Shown here: piece by piece, positions 44,478-52,740 of the stretch
How the letters are laid out: each line of letters starts with the position of its first letter
Numbering within the stretch: the first letter of the stretch is position 1
From: UBA4744 sp963707435
GTDB taxonomy: Bacteria > Actinomycetota > Acidimicrobiia > Spongiisociales > UBA4744
DNA length: 64,000 nucleotides
Reading direction: 5' to 3'
NCBI GenBank assembly: GCA_963707435.1
Contig: CAVPPF010000003.1
Coordinates: 163,861 to 227,860, forward strand
Program-made: the position numbers and the translations under genes
The notes under the pieces: generated by a model
What the model saw: only the letters and a program-made list of their open reading frames with translations
What the model was told of the DNA's origin: nothing
Database searches by the model: none

Positions 44478-45167
44478 TTGATCGAGCACAAGAGATCATG
44501 GGAGGTGGCCCAAGTTGGGGTGATCGCGGCGATGTTCATCGTCGCCGCGGTGAGGTGGGGATCTGTCCCCGATCAGATCCCCGTCCATTGGAACGCTGCC
44601 GGTCAAGTCGACGGCTACGGAGGCAAGTTCATGGGCCTGCTGCTGCTACCGATCATCACTGCCGGGTTGTACCCGCTCTTGAAGTACCTCCCGCGTATCG
44701 ACCCCGCCAGGCGCAACTACGAGAGCTTCGCCAGCACCTATCTGCTTGTTCGGGTTCTGCTCACCGCGTACATGGGATTCATCTACGTGGTGACGAACCT
44801 GGCGATCGGCCATGAGCAGACGTTCCCGGTCGGGGACCTGATCTTCGGTGCGGTCGGTGTCCTGTTCATCGTCCTCGGAGGGGCGATGGGCAAGTTCAGG
44901 CCCAACTGGTTCGCTGGCATCCGCACCCCGTGGACCCTGTCCAGCAAACGCTCCTGGGTGAAGACCCACCGCCTCGGCGGACGCATCTTCATCGCCACCG
45001 GCGCCGCGACCATGCTCGGCGCCCTATTCGGCGGTGACTGGGCGTTCTACGCGATGTTCATCGTGATGCTCCCCGGTCTCGTCTACCTCGTCATCTACTC
45101 CTATGTGGTGTGGCGAGACGACCCCGACAGAATCCCTGTCCAGGACGTGACACCCTCCGACAACTAG
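44478..45167 (+). CDS. SdpI-family membrane protein (DUF1648)
   Basis: 229 residues from TTG 44478, with GGAGGAG 5 nt upstream. The DUF1648 motif PDQIPVHWNAAGQVDGYGGKF lies between helices 1 and 2. The SdpI motif MGKFRPNWFAGIRTPWTLSSKRSWVKTHR is in the C-terminal half. Six membrane helices are predicted. SdpI gives immunity to the SDP peptide toxin and signals to SdpR; homologues without a toxin gene nearby are common, and none is seen here. Confidence 0.85.
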   Translation: MIEHKRSWEVAQVGVIAAMFIVAAVRWGSVPDQIPVHWNAAGQVDGYGGKFMGLLLLPIITAGLYPLLKYLPRIDPARRNYESFASTYLLVRVLLTAYMGFIYVVTNLAIGHEQTFPVGDLIFGAVGVLFIVLGGAMGKFRPNWFAGIRTPWTLSSKRSWVKTHRLGGRIFIATGAATMLGALFGGDWAFYAMFIVMLPGLVYLVIYSYVVWRDDPDRIPVQDVTPSDN

Positions 45168-45353
45168 ACACATACACGCCGACGAAACCCAACCGGCCAA
45201 CCCGACCGCGTCCAGAACCAGCCAGATCGACCGATCCAGAAACACAACACCGCCACGATCCGTGCTCGCCGGAAGCCAAGACCCCGCACGCATCAGTGCC
45301 GTTACAGAGCGGTTGAGGATTAGTGCTATCGCAACAGAATTGGTGGTCGGCGC

Positions 45354-45808
45354 GTGGTCGTAGTCGCGACCGATGGCATGCCAGCTATGTCAACGCATGT
45401 TGCCTTCGAGAAGGCGTTGAGCAACCTCGACATGAGGTTCCAGGTCGCTTTGGGCCAGGCCTGGGACTCGTTCGGCAGGAGCGGACTCCCGGTCGGCGCT
45501 GTCGTTTCGCAGAGCGTCTTCACAGCACCGAAGGGGGGCCCGCTGCGCAGAAAGGAGTGAGCGCGGGATATTGGAAGCCGGCACTGGAGGAAGCCGGTAT
45601 CGAGCACCTCCGTGTCCACGATCTCAGACACACCTCCGCGTCACTCCTCATCGCCACCGGAGCCAACCCGAAGGCGGTACAGGCACAACTGGGTCACTCG
45701 TCGATACAGGTGACCTTTGACCGCGACGGACACCTCTTCCCGTCCGATCAGGAAGCCCTCGCTGCTCGGATGGACGCGGTGTATCTCGGATCTCTGACGG
45801 ACACCTGA
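45354..45808 (+). pseudogene. Tyrosine integrase remnant (C-terminal catalytic domain)
   Basis: Only about 150 residues remain, in two frames joined near 45,555. SQSVFTAPKGGPLRRKE and GYWKPALEEAGI lead to the catalytic HDLRHTSASLLI (Arg and His boxes) and LGHSS. Where active enzymes read DRYGHLFP, this one reads DRDGHLFP: the nucleophile tyrosine is Asp, a one-base change from TAC to GAC. The N-terminal arm-binding and core-binding domains are absent. The stop codon lies inside the right-hand 11-bp repeats, 95 bp before att. It belongs to the phage-type integrases that use tRNA 3' ends. Confidence 0.85.
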
Positions 45809-45815
45809 CGGACAC
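45794..45815. repeat. Two 11-bp tandem repeats, probable integrase arm sites (right)
   Basis: CTGACGGACAC twice, identical to the triple repeat at 41,761-41,793. The first copy also encodes the last codons of the integrase remnant. Confidence 0.75.
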
Positions 45816-45902
45816 CAGGTCATAGACTTGCGAAATGGGCAAGCGCTCGTGAAATGATGCAGTCTTCGAAGAACCCTTGCGGCACAAGGGTTTTCGGAGC
45901 TT

Positions 45903-45967
45903 TGGCGGAGGCGGACGGGAATCGAACCCGCCGGGGACCTTTCGACCCCCCACCGGTTTTGAAGACC
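45903..45967 (-). repeat. att direct repeat, right (within intact selC)
   Basis: 65 bp identical to 41,572-41,636, forming the 3' two thirds of the intact tRNA-Sec gene. Recombination between the two copies would excise the island and leave one intact selC. Confidence 0.92.
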
Positions 45968-45997
45968 GGGGAGCCCACCAGGCGCTCGGTCGCCTCC
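45903..45997 (-). tRNA. selC: tRNA-Sec (anticodon TCA)
   Basis: 95 nt including an encoded GCCA 3' end. The acceptor stem GGAGGCG pairs with CGCCTCC. The anticodon loop is CTTCAAA within a CCGGT/ACCGG stem, and a long variable arm (GGGG-TCGAAAGG-TCCCC type) precedes the T arm with GGTTCGATTCC. These features identify the selenocysteine tRNA that reads UGA. The organism therefore probably makes selenoproteins, though selA, selB and selD are not in this window. Confidence 0.93.
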
Positions 45998-46164
45998 GGG
46001 AAGGAGCGTAGCCGGAGGCTCGCGCTCCGAAACTGCGGCCGTAGCCGCGGCCGCAGTCGCGATGACCACCCCGACTACCACCAAGCGGCCATCCACTACC
46101 TCGATGAGGGGTTGCCAACGGGCCGGGTCAGGCGCGAAACTGATCCGAGCGAGGAGGAGATCAC

Positions 46165-46623
46165 GTGCCGGACGGGAATGTCAGCATCGTCAAACTCGAC
46201 CCGATGCGAGTTGCGGCTGCCCTGGGTTTCGGCCCTGAGCCAGAACGAGAAGCCTGGGACAAACTGATGACCTGGGCTCGAGCGACGAACCACCTGGACG
46301 GAACCCAGCGATACTTCGGCTTCAACAATCCGAACCCGATGCCGGGAACCCCCAACTACGGATACGAACAGTGGATGACGGTTGGACCCGACACCGAACC
46401 ACTGGCCGACGTAGAGATCAAACACTTCGAGGGGGGCCTCTACGGAGTGCTTCGCTGCAATGGTCTAGCCACCATCGAGGAAGACTGGGGCCGCCTGGCT
46501 GCGTGGGTAGAAGCGGGCCCCTACCGACTCGACCAGCGCCCGTGTCTCGAAGAGCTCATCAGCTCCCCGGTGCTGCCCCACACCGAATGGGTCTTCGACC
46601 TCCATCTAGCGATCACCGGGTAG
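46165..46623 (+). CDS. GyrI-like / AraC effector-binding domain protein
   Basis: 152 residues from GTG 46165 with GGAGGAG 6 nt upstream. The order YFGFNNPNPMPGTPNYGYEQWMTV, GGLYGVLRCNG, DWGRLAAWV and an acidic substrate-site glutamate near the end (QRPCLEELI) fits the SHS2-type GyrI-like small-molecule-binding domain. Stand-alone members bind or hydrolyse hydrophobic compounds, or inhibit gyrase. There is no DNA-binding domain attached. The role here is unknown. Confidence 0.75.
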   Translation: MPDGNVSIVKLDPMRVAAALGFGPEPEREAWDKLMTWARATNHLDGTQRYFGFNNPNPMPGTPNYGYEQWMTVGPDTEPLADVEIKHFEGGLYGVLRCNGLATIEEDWGRLAAWVEAGPYRLDQRPCLEELISSPVLPHTEWVFDLHLAITG

Positions 46624-46639
46624 GGGTTCTCCGCCCCGG

Positions 46640-47701
46640 TTACAGACGTTCGAAACCCGGTGCGAGCGGCGCCAGACCCGGATGCTCGGCCAGGACACGC
46701 ACGGCTAGATCCTTGAGTTGATCGACTGCCGACGACCCTGGATCGAATCGATAGACCTCGAAGCTGGGTCCGGCCACCAGGCCCGCCCCCACCGGTTGCT
46801 CCATCAGGTACCGGGCCGCCGGGCCGAGCAATCCAGACATCACTCCGTACAGGCGGCCAACCAGCGGCGTCTTGTCCGCCACCGGTTGGTACAGCTCATC
46901 CATCGTCAGGTAGGTATAGCGGTAGAGAGCGTTCACGAGATCGGAAACAGGCTGGAGTGGGTCGGGCAGATCGGCCGTCTTGGGGTTGACCATGGCAGGG
47001 CGGACGTCGCCGAGCGAGCTCACTCCGCTGGCAATCTGTTCGAACTTGTAATAGTGCGTCAGCTCTTGATGGGCAGGATCGGCGTATCGCTCGTCACGGA
47101 CCCCCTCCCCTTGATGCACAACCACTTCGATAGCCTCACAGGCGCTTGCGAGATCCTTCACCAACATCAAGCCGCCGCTGTCCTCGGCATCGAACTCCAC
47201 CGGCCGATAGAAACGGGGATCGGCAAACTGCCGGTCTGCTCCAATGTCGGCAAACAGGTCGAAGCGCTCCGAGAGGTCCTCCAAAGCCAGCTCCAGGGCC
47301 AGGTAGAACTGACCAAGCGTCTCGAACTGATCATCTTCCGGTGGAGCGCCCGGAGCTTCCGGCTTCTCGATCACCATGAAAACGTCGCGAACCGAACGAG
47401 GCGAGGCGGGGGCCAGATCGAGCATGAGCGGCGGAACGTGGTGGGGAAGCAGATCCGGAAAGAGCGGGACCAGATCCGGATCGCCGAAGTCCGGCCGTCC
47501 TCCCACCGCCACCAGGAGATTCGCGACCAGTGCCGCGTGGAGCATCTCCTCAGCCACGACGCTCCTGATGAGGCGCGCCGCCTCCGACGATTGATCCTCG
47601 ATCGAATACATCGCGTAGAGGTAGGGAGGGACGGTCGTGAGCTCCACACGCATCGCCAGGGCGAGATGCTGGCGGAGTTCGTCGGGAGTGGTGATCGGCA
47701 T
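46640..47701 (-). CDS. Ferritin-like protein (PF12902-type, iminophenyl-pyruvate dimer synthase relatives)
   Basis: 353 residues. The N-terminal four-helix bundle has ELTTVPPYLYAMYSI and, one helix on, VAEEMLHAALVANLL, supplying Glu and E-x-x-H ligands for a di-iron site. A second E/H pair is in YADPAHQELTHYYKFEQIASG. The overall plan matches the family containing the VioB C-terminal part and StaD. In most actinobacteria it is not tied to bisindole synthesis, and no pathway partners are nearby. ATG 47701 starts the family-like MPITTPDELRQHL. Intact. Confidence 0.8.
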   Translation of the reverse strand: MPITTPDELRQHLALAMRVELTTVPPYLYAMYSIEDQSSEAARLIRSVVAEEMLHAALVANLLVAVGGRPDFGDPDLVPLFPDLLPHHVPPLMLDLAPASPRSVRDVFMVIEKPEAPGAPPEDDQFETLGQFYLALELALEDLSERFDLFADIGADRQFADPRFYRPVEFDAEDSGGLMLVKDLASACEAIEVVVHQGEGVRDERYADPAHQELTHYYKFEQIASGVSSLGDVRPAMVNPKTADLPDPLQPVSDLVNALYRYTYLTMDELYQPVADKTPLVGRLYGVMSGLLGPAARYLMEQPVGAGLVAGPSFEVYRFDPGSSAVDQLKDLAVRVLAEHPGLAPLAPGFERL

Positions 47702-47803
47702 GGGGCTCCAGGACGCTCAGGGAAGTCGTCCTGCGACGACGATACCGATCGACCAAGCCCCGTGTCGGCCAGATGACAGAAACCCCCGGCACGCTGCTGC
47801 CGG

Positions 47804-48748
47804 TTGGCAACGAACGATCCGACATTGGTTGCCGGGAAGGGCGAGAATCGGGCTGTGGCTGTGTCCAATCCCGACAAGATCATGTTTGCCGAAACCGGAA
47901 CGACGAAGGCTCAACTCGTTGGGTACTACGAACGAGTGACTCCGCTCATGCTCCCCTGGGTTTCTGGCCGTCCGCTCACCCTGGAGCGGTATCCGAATGG
48001 AACGGGGAAGAAGGGCTTCTTCCAGAAGAACGCCTCGAAACACTTCCCGGCTTCCATCCAACGTGTCGCAGTCCCCAAGAACGAAGGCACGGTTACCCAC
48101 CCGGTGATCGATGCGGGAGACGACCTCACGTACCTGGCCAACCAGGGCACGATCACCTTCCACGTCTGGACGTCCAAGTTGCCTGATCTCGATAGCCCTG
48201 ATCACCTTGTATTGGATCTGGATCCTTCCGACGGGGACCTTGGCAAGACCCGGGCCGTTGCCGAGATCGGTCACGCAGTGATGGAGAGTTTCGGACTCGA
48301 GCCGGTTCTGGTCGCCTCTGGTTCGCGCGGCTTTCATCTCTGGGCGGGGATCGAGCCGGACCACGATTTCGATGCAGTAGGCCGTGCCGCCTGGTGTCTG
48401 GCCGCACTCGTCGCCGCCCGGAACCCCGAGATCGCCACCACCGAGTTCCTCAAGAAGAATCGGGGGACGCGCGTGTTCGTCGACTGGCTTCGCAACCGTT
48501 GGGCTCAATCCATCGCTTGCCCGTACTCGGCGCGATCCCGCCCCACCCCCTCCGTCGCGGCCCCATTGCGGTGGGACGAGCTCCAGACGGCGATCCCCAA
48601 CGGTTGGGAGATCGCAACTATGGCCGACCGACTGGCCGATCCGCCTCCGCTGCCCACCCGAACTCCGTTCGATATCGACGCAGTGATGACCGCTACAGCG
48701 GGGGCCGGAATCGATCCTGCTCACCTCCACGACCGCTTTCGAGGCTGA
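47804..48748 (+). CDS. LigD-type DNA polymerase domain protein (NHEJ primase-polymerase)
   Basis: 314 residues. It begins near the family's VSNPDKIMFAE. Archaeo-eukaryotic primase motifs: LVLDLDPSDGD gives the two metal-binding aspartates, SGSRGFHLWAGI the Ser/His nucleotide-binding motif, and RGTRVFVDWLRN the third acidic residue. RYPNGTGKKGFFQKNA is typical of LigD polymerases. It is the polymerase domain alone; there is no ligase or phosphoesterase domain and no Ku next door. It would fill gaps or extend ends in double-strand break repair. TTG 47804 is used; GTG 47852 is an alternative. Confidence 0.85.
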   Translation: MATNDPTLVAGKGENRAVAVSNPDKIMFAETGTTKAQLVGYYERVTPLMLPWVSGRPLTLERYPNGTGKKGFFQKNASKHFPASIQRVAVPKNEGTVTHPVIDAGDDLTYLANQGTITFHVWTSKLPDLDSPDHLVLDLDPSDGDLGKTRAVAEIGHAVMESFGLEPVLVASGSRGFHLWAGIEPDHDFDAVGRAAWCLAALVAARNPEIATTEFLKKNRGTRVFVDWLRNRWAQSIACPYSARSRPTPSVAAPLRWDELQTAIPNGWEIATMADRLADPPPLPTRTPFDIDAVMTATAGAGIDPAHLHDRFRG

Positions 48749-48828
48749 GCCTCTGTCGGCTCCGGGCCGGTACGCTCCCCGCCTCGCGTCGCGTCGGGTA
48801 GCGTCGACAACAGCATGGAAGGATGGAT

Positions 48829-49359
48829 ATGGAGCCTGATCGCCCGGGACCTACCCGTATCGTCATGGGGAGCGCCATCATCCTGGTGGGTTTGCTGCTC
48901 CTCCTCGGACGCCTCGTCGATCTCGATCTTGGCGCCCTGTGGCCGCTTTTCGTTCTCATTCCCGGAGTTGTGATGCTGGTCTCGGGGCTGGCCGCCGCAC
49001 CGGGTGGGTCGGGTACGGCGGCCACCGTGACCGGCAGCCAGCTGACCGGGCTGGGGCTGCTCTTGCTCTTCCAGAACCTCACGGGCTGGTGGCAGACCTG
49101 GGCGTACGGATGGGCGCTCGTGTGGCCCGCCTCGATCGGAGTCGGTCAAGCGGTCCGAGGGGCCTTGTCCGGGGACGATCAGGCTGCCCGAAAAGGACGA
49201 AACACGGCCTTCGTTGGTCTCGTGATGTTCCTGGTTGGTTTCCTCTTCTTCGAAGGAATCCTGAACATCAGCGGATCATCGTTCGGACAAGTCGGAGAAT
49301 ATGCCCTACCCGCACTCCTGATCGGGAGCGGCCTCTTCGTGATGCTCCGGAGGCGCTGA
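48829..49359 (+). CDS. Membrane protein, LiaF/DUF5668-like
   Basis: About 176 residues, five predicted membrane helices in pairs. The pattern IVMGSAIILVGLLLLLGRL, then LWPLFVLIPGVVMLVSG, resembles the small LiaI/LiaF-type transmembrane region (DUF5668). ATG 48829 has GGAAGG 6 nt upstream; ATG 48823 overlaps it. The function is unknown; related proteins take part in envelope stress control. It stands 80 bp after the LigD polymerase gene on the same strand. Confidence 0.6.
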   Translation: MEPDRPGPTRIVMGSAIILVGLLLLLGRLVDLDLGALWPLFVLIPGVVMLVSGLAAAPGGSGTAATVTGSQLTGLGLLLLFQNLTGWWQTWAYGWALVWPASIGVGQAVRGALSGDDQAARKGRNTAFVGLVMFLVGFLFFEGILNISGSSFGQVGEYALPALLIGSGLFVMLRRR

Positions 49360-49437
49360 CCGGCCAACACGTTCGGCTCGTAGGAGCCGGGCCGGAGGGA
49401 CACGATATCGAGGGTCCCGGTATGCGTTGAACCGCTC

Positions 49438-52255
49438 TCAGTCCATTTCTATGGCTTCCAGCCAGCCGAGCGAAAGGCCCTGTTCCCAGGACTGCTCATA
49501 GTCGTCGGCCGGTAGGGCAGCCCGCAGCGCCTCGATCTCGGCTTCGTAGAGACCGCCGATGAACACTTCCCGCTGCAATCCGAGCGTGGCCAGGAAGGTG
49601 GATTCGGCCGCCCACAAGCGCACCGCCCGATCATATTTCTCGCGCCGGCGAGCCAGCAACGCCCATGACCCGAGGAACGAAGGCGCCATCGAACTGCCTG
49701 CGGCTTCGATCGCCAGCCGGGTCGCTTCGGTGAGCAGCGAGAACGCCCAGTCCAGATCCCCTTGAACGCTCTCCACCTGGCCGAGTCGGAGCGTCGTTGA
49801 GGTCATCTGATGCTTCGATCCAACATCCTTGAAGAGGGCGAGGGCCTCTTCAAGCAACTCTCCGGCCTGCTCGTATTCCGCTTCGGCCAGAGCGATCGAA
49901 CCCAGGGCCACCAGCGACTGGGCAACACTGCGCGGATGGTTGAACCTTCGTCGCAGCTCCAGGCTCTCCCGAAAGGCCGACGCGGGCCCCGTCCAGATCA
50001 CCGTCGATCAAGGCGATGTCACCTTGCCCTTCGAGGCAATTGGCCACCCCCCATTGATCACCGGCGCCGTCGAGCAACCCCATCGCCCGCCCGTAGAGGT
50101 CGGTGGCGCGCCCGTGATCTCCCTGAGCAGCGACCATCGCAGCCATCCTGAGGAGCGCCAACCCCCGGTCGTGATGGGCATCGAGTGCCGCAAAAGTCGC
50201 TTCGCTCTCGGCGAGAAGCCGGCCCGCCCGGGCAGTGTCGCCGTGCATGTGCAACAGCATCGAAGCGGCCTCCATGCCACGGGCTTGGATGAGCGGATCG
50301 ACGGCCTCGCTGCCTTCGAGCGCCCGCTCGACCAAACGGAGGCCCTCCTGGGAGAACCCGCGCGCCACCCAGTAGGTGATGAGCGCCCAGCAGAAACCGC
50401 AGCGCCAACTCCATCTTGCCGCTCATCGAGAGCCCACTCGATGGCCGCACGAAGATTGTCATGTTCGGCTTCCAGCCTCCGCATCCAGGTGGTCTCCGCC
50501 GGACCACGCATCCGGGTTTCGGCCGATTCGGCCAGCTCCAGGTAATAGGCGGCGTGCCGTGGAGACCGTGTCGCCCGTCTTCGGGCTCAGCGAGCTTGCT
50601 CGCGTGCGTAGGTGCGGACCGTTTCGATGAGCCGGTACCGCATCTCGTCGCCACGTTCCTCGGCACCGACCAGGGACTTATCGACCAGTCGGGAGAGCAG
50701 ATCCAAAGCATCGAAACGTCCCACCTCCCCGGCCGATCCCACGCGTTCAGCAGCTTCCATCGAGAACCCGCCCCGGAACACGGACAGGCGCTGGAGCAGC
50801 TGTTGCTCGGGGTCCGTCAGGAGGTCGTAACTCCAATCCATGGCTGCTTCCAGCGTCTGCTGGCGCGGCAAGGCAGTGCGGCTGCCACCGGTCAGCAACG
50901 CAAACCGATCGTCGAGGCGAGCACACAACTGCTCGGCCGACATCGCCCGGATCCGTGAGGCGGCCAGCTCAATCGCCAGCGGGATCCCGTCCAAACGGCG
51001 CGAGATATCTGCCACGGCCCGGCGGTTGGCGGCATTGAGCGAGAACCCTGGTCGCACCGCGGCAGCCCGGTCGACAAAGAGGCGCACGGCCTCGTGCTCG
51101 TTCAAGGCACTCAGATCTGACTCGTCCCCGGGTGGCGGAACGGAAAGCGACGGCACCAGATAGAGCACCTCCCCTGCCATTCCCAGCGCCTCGCGGCTGG
51201 TTGCCATGACCTGCAGCTGCGGACACGACCGAAGGAGGCCATCGAGCAACTGCACGGTGTCGTCGAGCAAATGCTCACAATTGTCGAGCACCAGGAGGGT
51301 GTGGCGGGAGCGGAGGTACTCGATCAAGCTTTCCTGCATGGCCCGGCCCGGGAGTTGTTCGACCCCGAGCGCAGCTGCCACCTCGACGGCGATCAGGGCA
51401 CCGTCGTGCAGTGACCCCAGCTCGACCAGCCACACTCCGTCGCGAAACACGGAGACCAGCTCGGCGGCCGCCTGCAGTGCCAGCCGGGTCTTCCCTGAAC
51501 CGCCGACCCCGGTCAGCGTCAGGAGGCGAGTTTGCGGCATGAGTTCCGCGACGGCCTCGAGGTCGCGCTTGCGGCCGATGAAGCTGGTGACCTGAACCGG
51601 GAGGTTGTGCGCGTAGGCATCCAGGGAACGGATCGAAGGGAACGAGGCAGGAAGATCCGGGTGGAGCAGTTGGAACACCCGCTCGGAGCGGGCCAGGTCG
51701 CGGAGGCGGTGCTCACCCAGGTCGCGCAGACCGGCTGCCTCCGGAAGAGTGTCCCGAATCAGCTCGCCGGTGGTGAGCGAGACGAGGACCTGACCACCGT
51801 GGCCGGCCGCCAGCAGGCGAGCACACCGGTTGAGGGTCGGTCCGAAGTAGTCGCCGTCTCGTTCGTCTGCGGCGCCGGTATGAAGAGCCATCCGGACGCG
51901 CAACCGGCCCATCTCGTCGGGAGCCTCTCCGGCAAGCCGGCGCTGCGCATCGATAGCCGCATCGAGGGCGGCCTGCGGTGACTGGAACGCAACCGAAAAC
52001 GCATCGCCGGCAGTCGTGAAGATGTAGCCACCGTGCCGGGCGATGACTTCCCTCAGTAGCCGCGTCGTGTCGAACCAGCGTGCGCTGCATGGCTTCGGGG
52101 TAGTACTCCCAGAACCGCGTCGATCCCTCGATATCGGTGAAGAGAAAGGTGATCGTCCCGGTGGGCGGTCGCACGTCGGACGCGACCGGGCCTGCCCCCT
52201 GCGGGCCCAGCAGTCGATCTTCTCTATCAGGCTGGTCGTCGCGCAACGGTCTCAT
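49438..52255 (-). CDS. Class III cyclase-domain / NB-ARC ATPase / TPR regulator (frameshifted)
   Basis: The N-terminus has a class III nucleotide cyclase homology domain: TITFLFTDIEGSTRFWE with a metal-binding Asp, TTAGDAFSVAF with the second, and ALHTGAADERDGDYFGPTLNR. An STAND-type ATPase follows: IGRKRDLEAV, P-loop TGVGGSGKTRLALQ, Walker B HTLLVLDNCEHL, and IPLAIELAASRI. The C-terminal third is TPR-like helices (LVALGSIALAEAEYEQAGELLEEALALF). The plan equals the large actinobacterial cyclase-ATPase regulators, but no LuxR helix-turn-helix is seen at the C-terminus. Frame changes lie near 52,060, 50,590, 50,400 and 49,990. About 935 residues. Confidence 0.8.
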
Positions 52256-52361
52256 CCCTACGTGTTCGTCCCCAACCTACAACCGCGGCGGCGACGCGAC
52301 CCGAAGGATTTCGATCATCTCTCATTGCCGCTTCGGCGATACGTCTGGCACACTATGGGGA

Positions 52362-52673
52362 ATGCAGGAACGGCCCATCGAGACGAAAGACAACGGCTAC
52401 CGCGTCATGCCCGGCTGGCGGGTCGGCCACCTCATGGAGGAATCCACCACGGCCTCGGGTCTCCTCGTACCGGCCGCCGCCATCGCGGAGCGATCCACCG
52501 AAGCCCTTTCCCTCGTCGATGTTGAGAACGGCAACCGGTTCTGGGCGGTCCCGGCCGACGCCTGGCGGTTCATCTGGCCGTCGACGGGGCGGGTCGTGAT
52601 CGCGGTGCGCGAATCGGCGATCATCGCCGAGCAACAAGACGATGATCTCCCCGGCGAGGGCCGCTACCTGTGA
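52362..52673 (+). CDS. Hypothetical protein with a GroES-like sequence pattern
   Basis: 103 residues from ATG 52362. VMPGWRVGHLMEESTTASGLLVPAA recalls the N-terminal strand and mobile loop of GroES, and GRVVIAVRESAIIAE could be the closing strands; the middle differs. The similarity is visual only. It lies 106 bp downstream of the divergent cyclase-regulator start and is followed by the 51-bp palindromic element. Confidence 0.55.
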   Translation: MQERPIETKDNGYRVMPGWRVGHLMEESTTASGLLVPAAAIAERSTEALSLVDVENGNRFWAVPADAWRFIWPSTGRVVIAVRESAIIAEQQDDDLPGEGRYL

Positions 52674-52684
52674 CGACCTTTCCC

Positions 52685-52735
52685 CGTTCTTGCGTGAGAA
52701 ACCGCGAGTATGCGCGGGAAACTCACGCAAGAACG
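52685..52735. repeat. 51-bp palindromic intergenic element, copy 1
   Basis: 14-bp perfect arms (CGTTCTTGCGTGAG at 52,685-52,698, complement at 52,722-52,735) enclose a second small stem CCGCG/CGCGG. It is identical in layout and nearly in sequence to 60,844-60,894. It sits just after one gene's stop and 5 bp before hflX. It could act as a bidirectional terminator or be a REP-like element. Confidence 0.85.
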
Positions 52736-52740
52736 CTCTT

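Larger units (their letters stand above)
41572..45967. mobile_element. Decayed integrative island in selC
   Basis: A 4.4-kb segment bounded by perfect 65-bp direct repeats (41,572-41,636 and 45,903-45,967) that are the 3' part of the selenocysteine tRNA gene. The intact tRNA is at the right end and an integrase remnant reads toward it, the standard arrangement for tRNA-targeting elements. Identical 11-bp repeats lie inside both ends. Cargo: a toxin-antitoxin-like pair, a hypothetical gene, a GNAT enzyme, and SdpR/SdpI. The integrase is truncated and lacks its tyrosine, so self-mobility is unlikely. Confidence 0.88.

Noticed and set aside
52685..52735. An insertion sequence end or MITE
   Set aside because: No target-site duplication or second terminal repeat was seen; the element is a simple hairpin.
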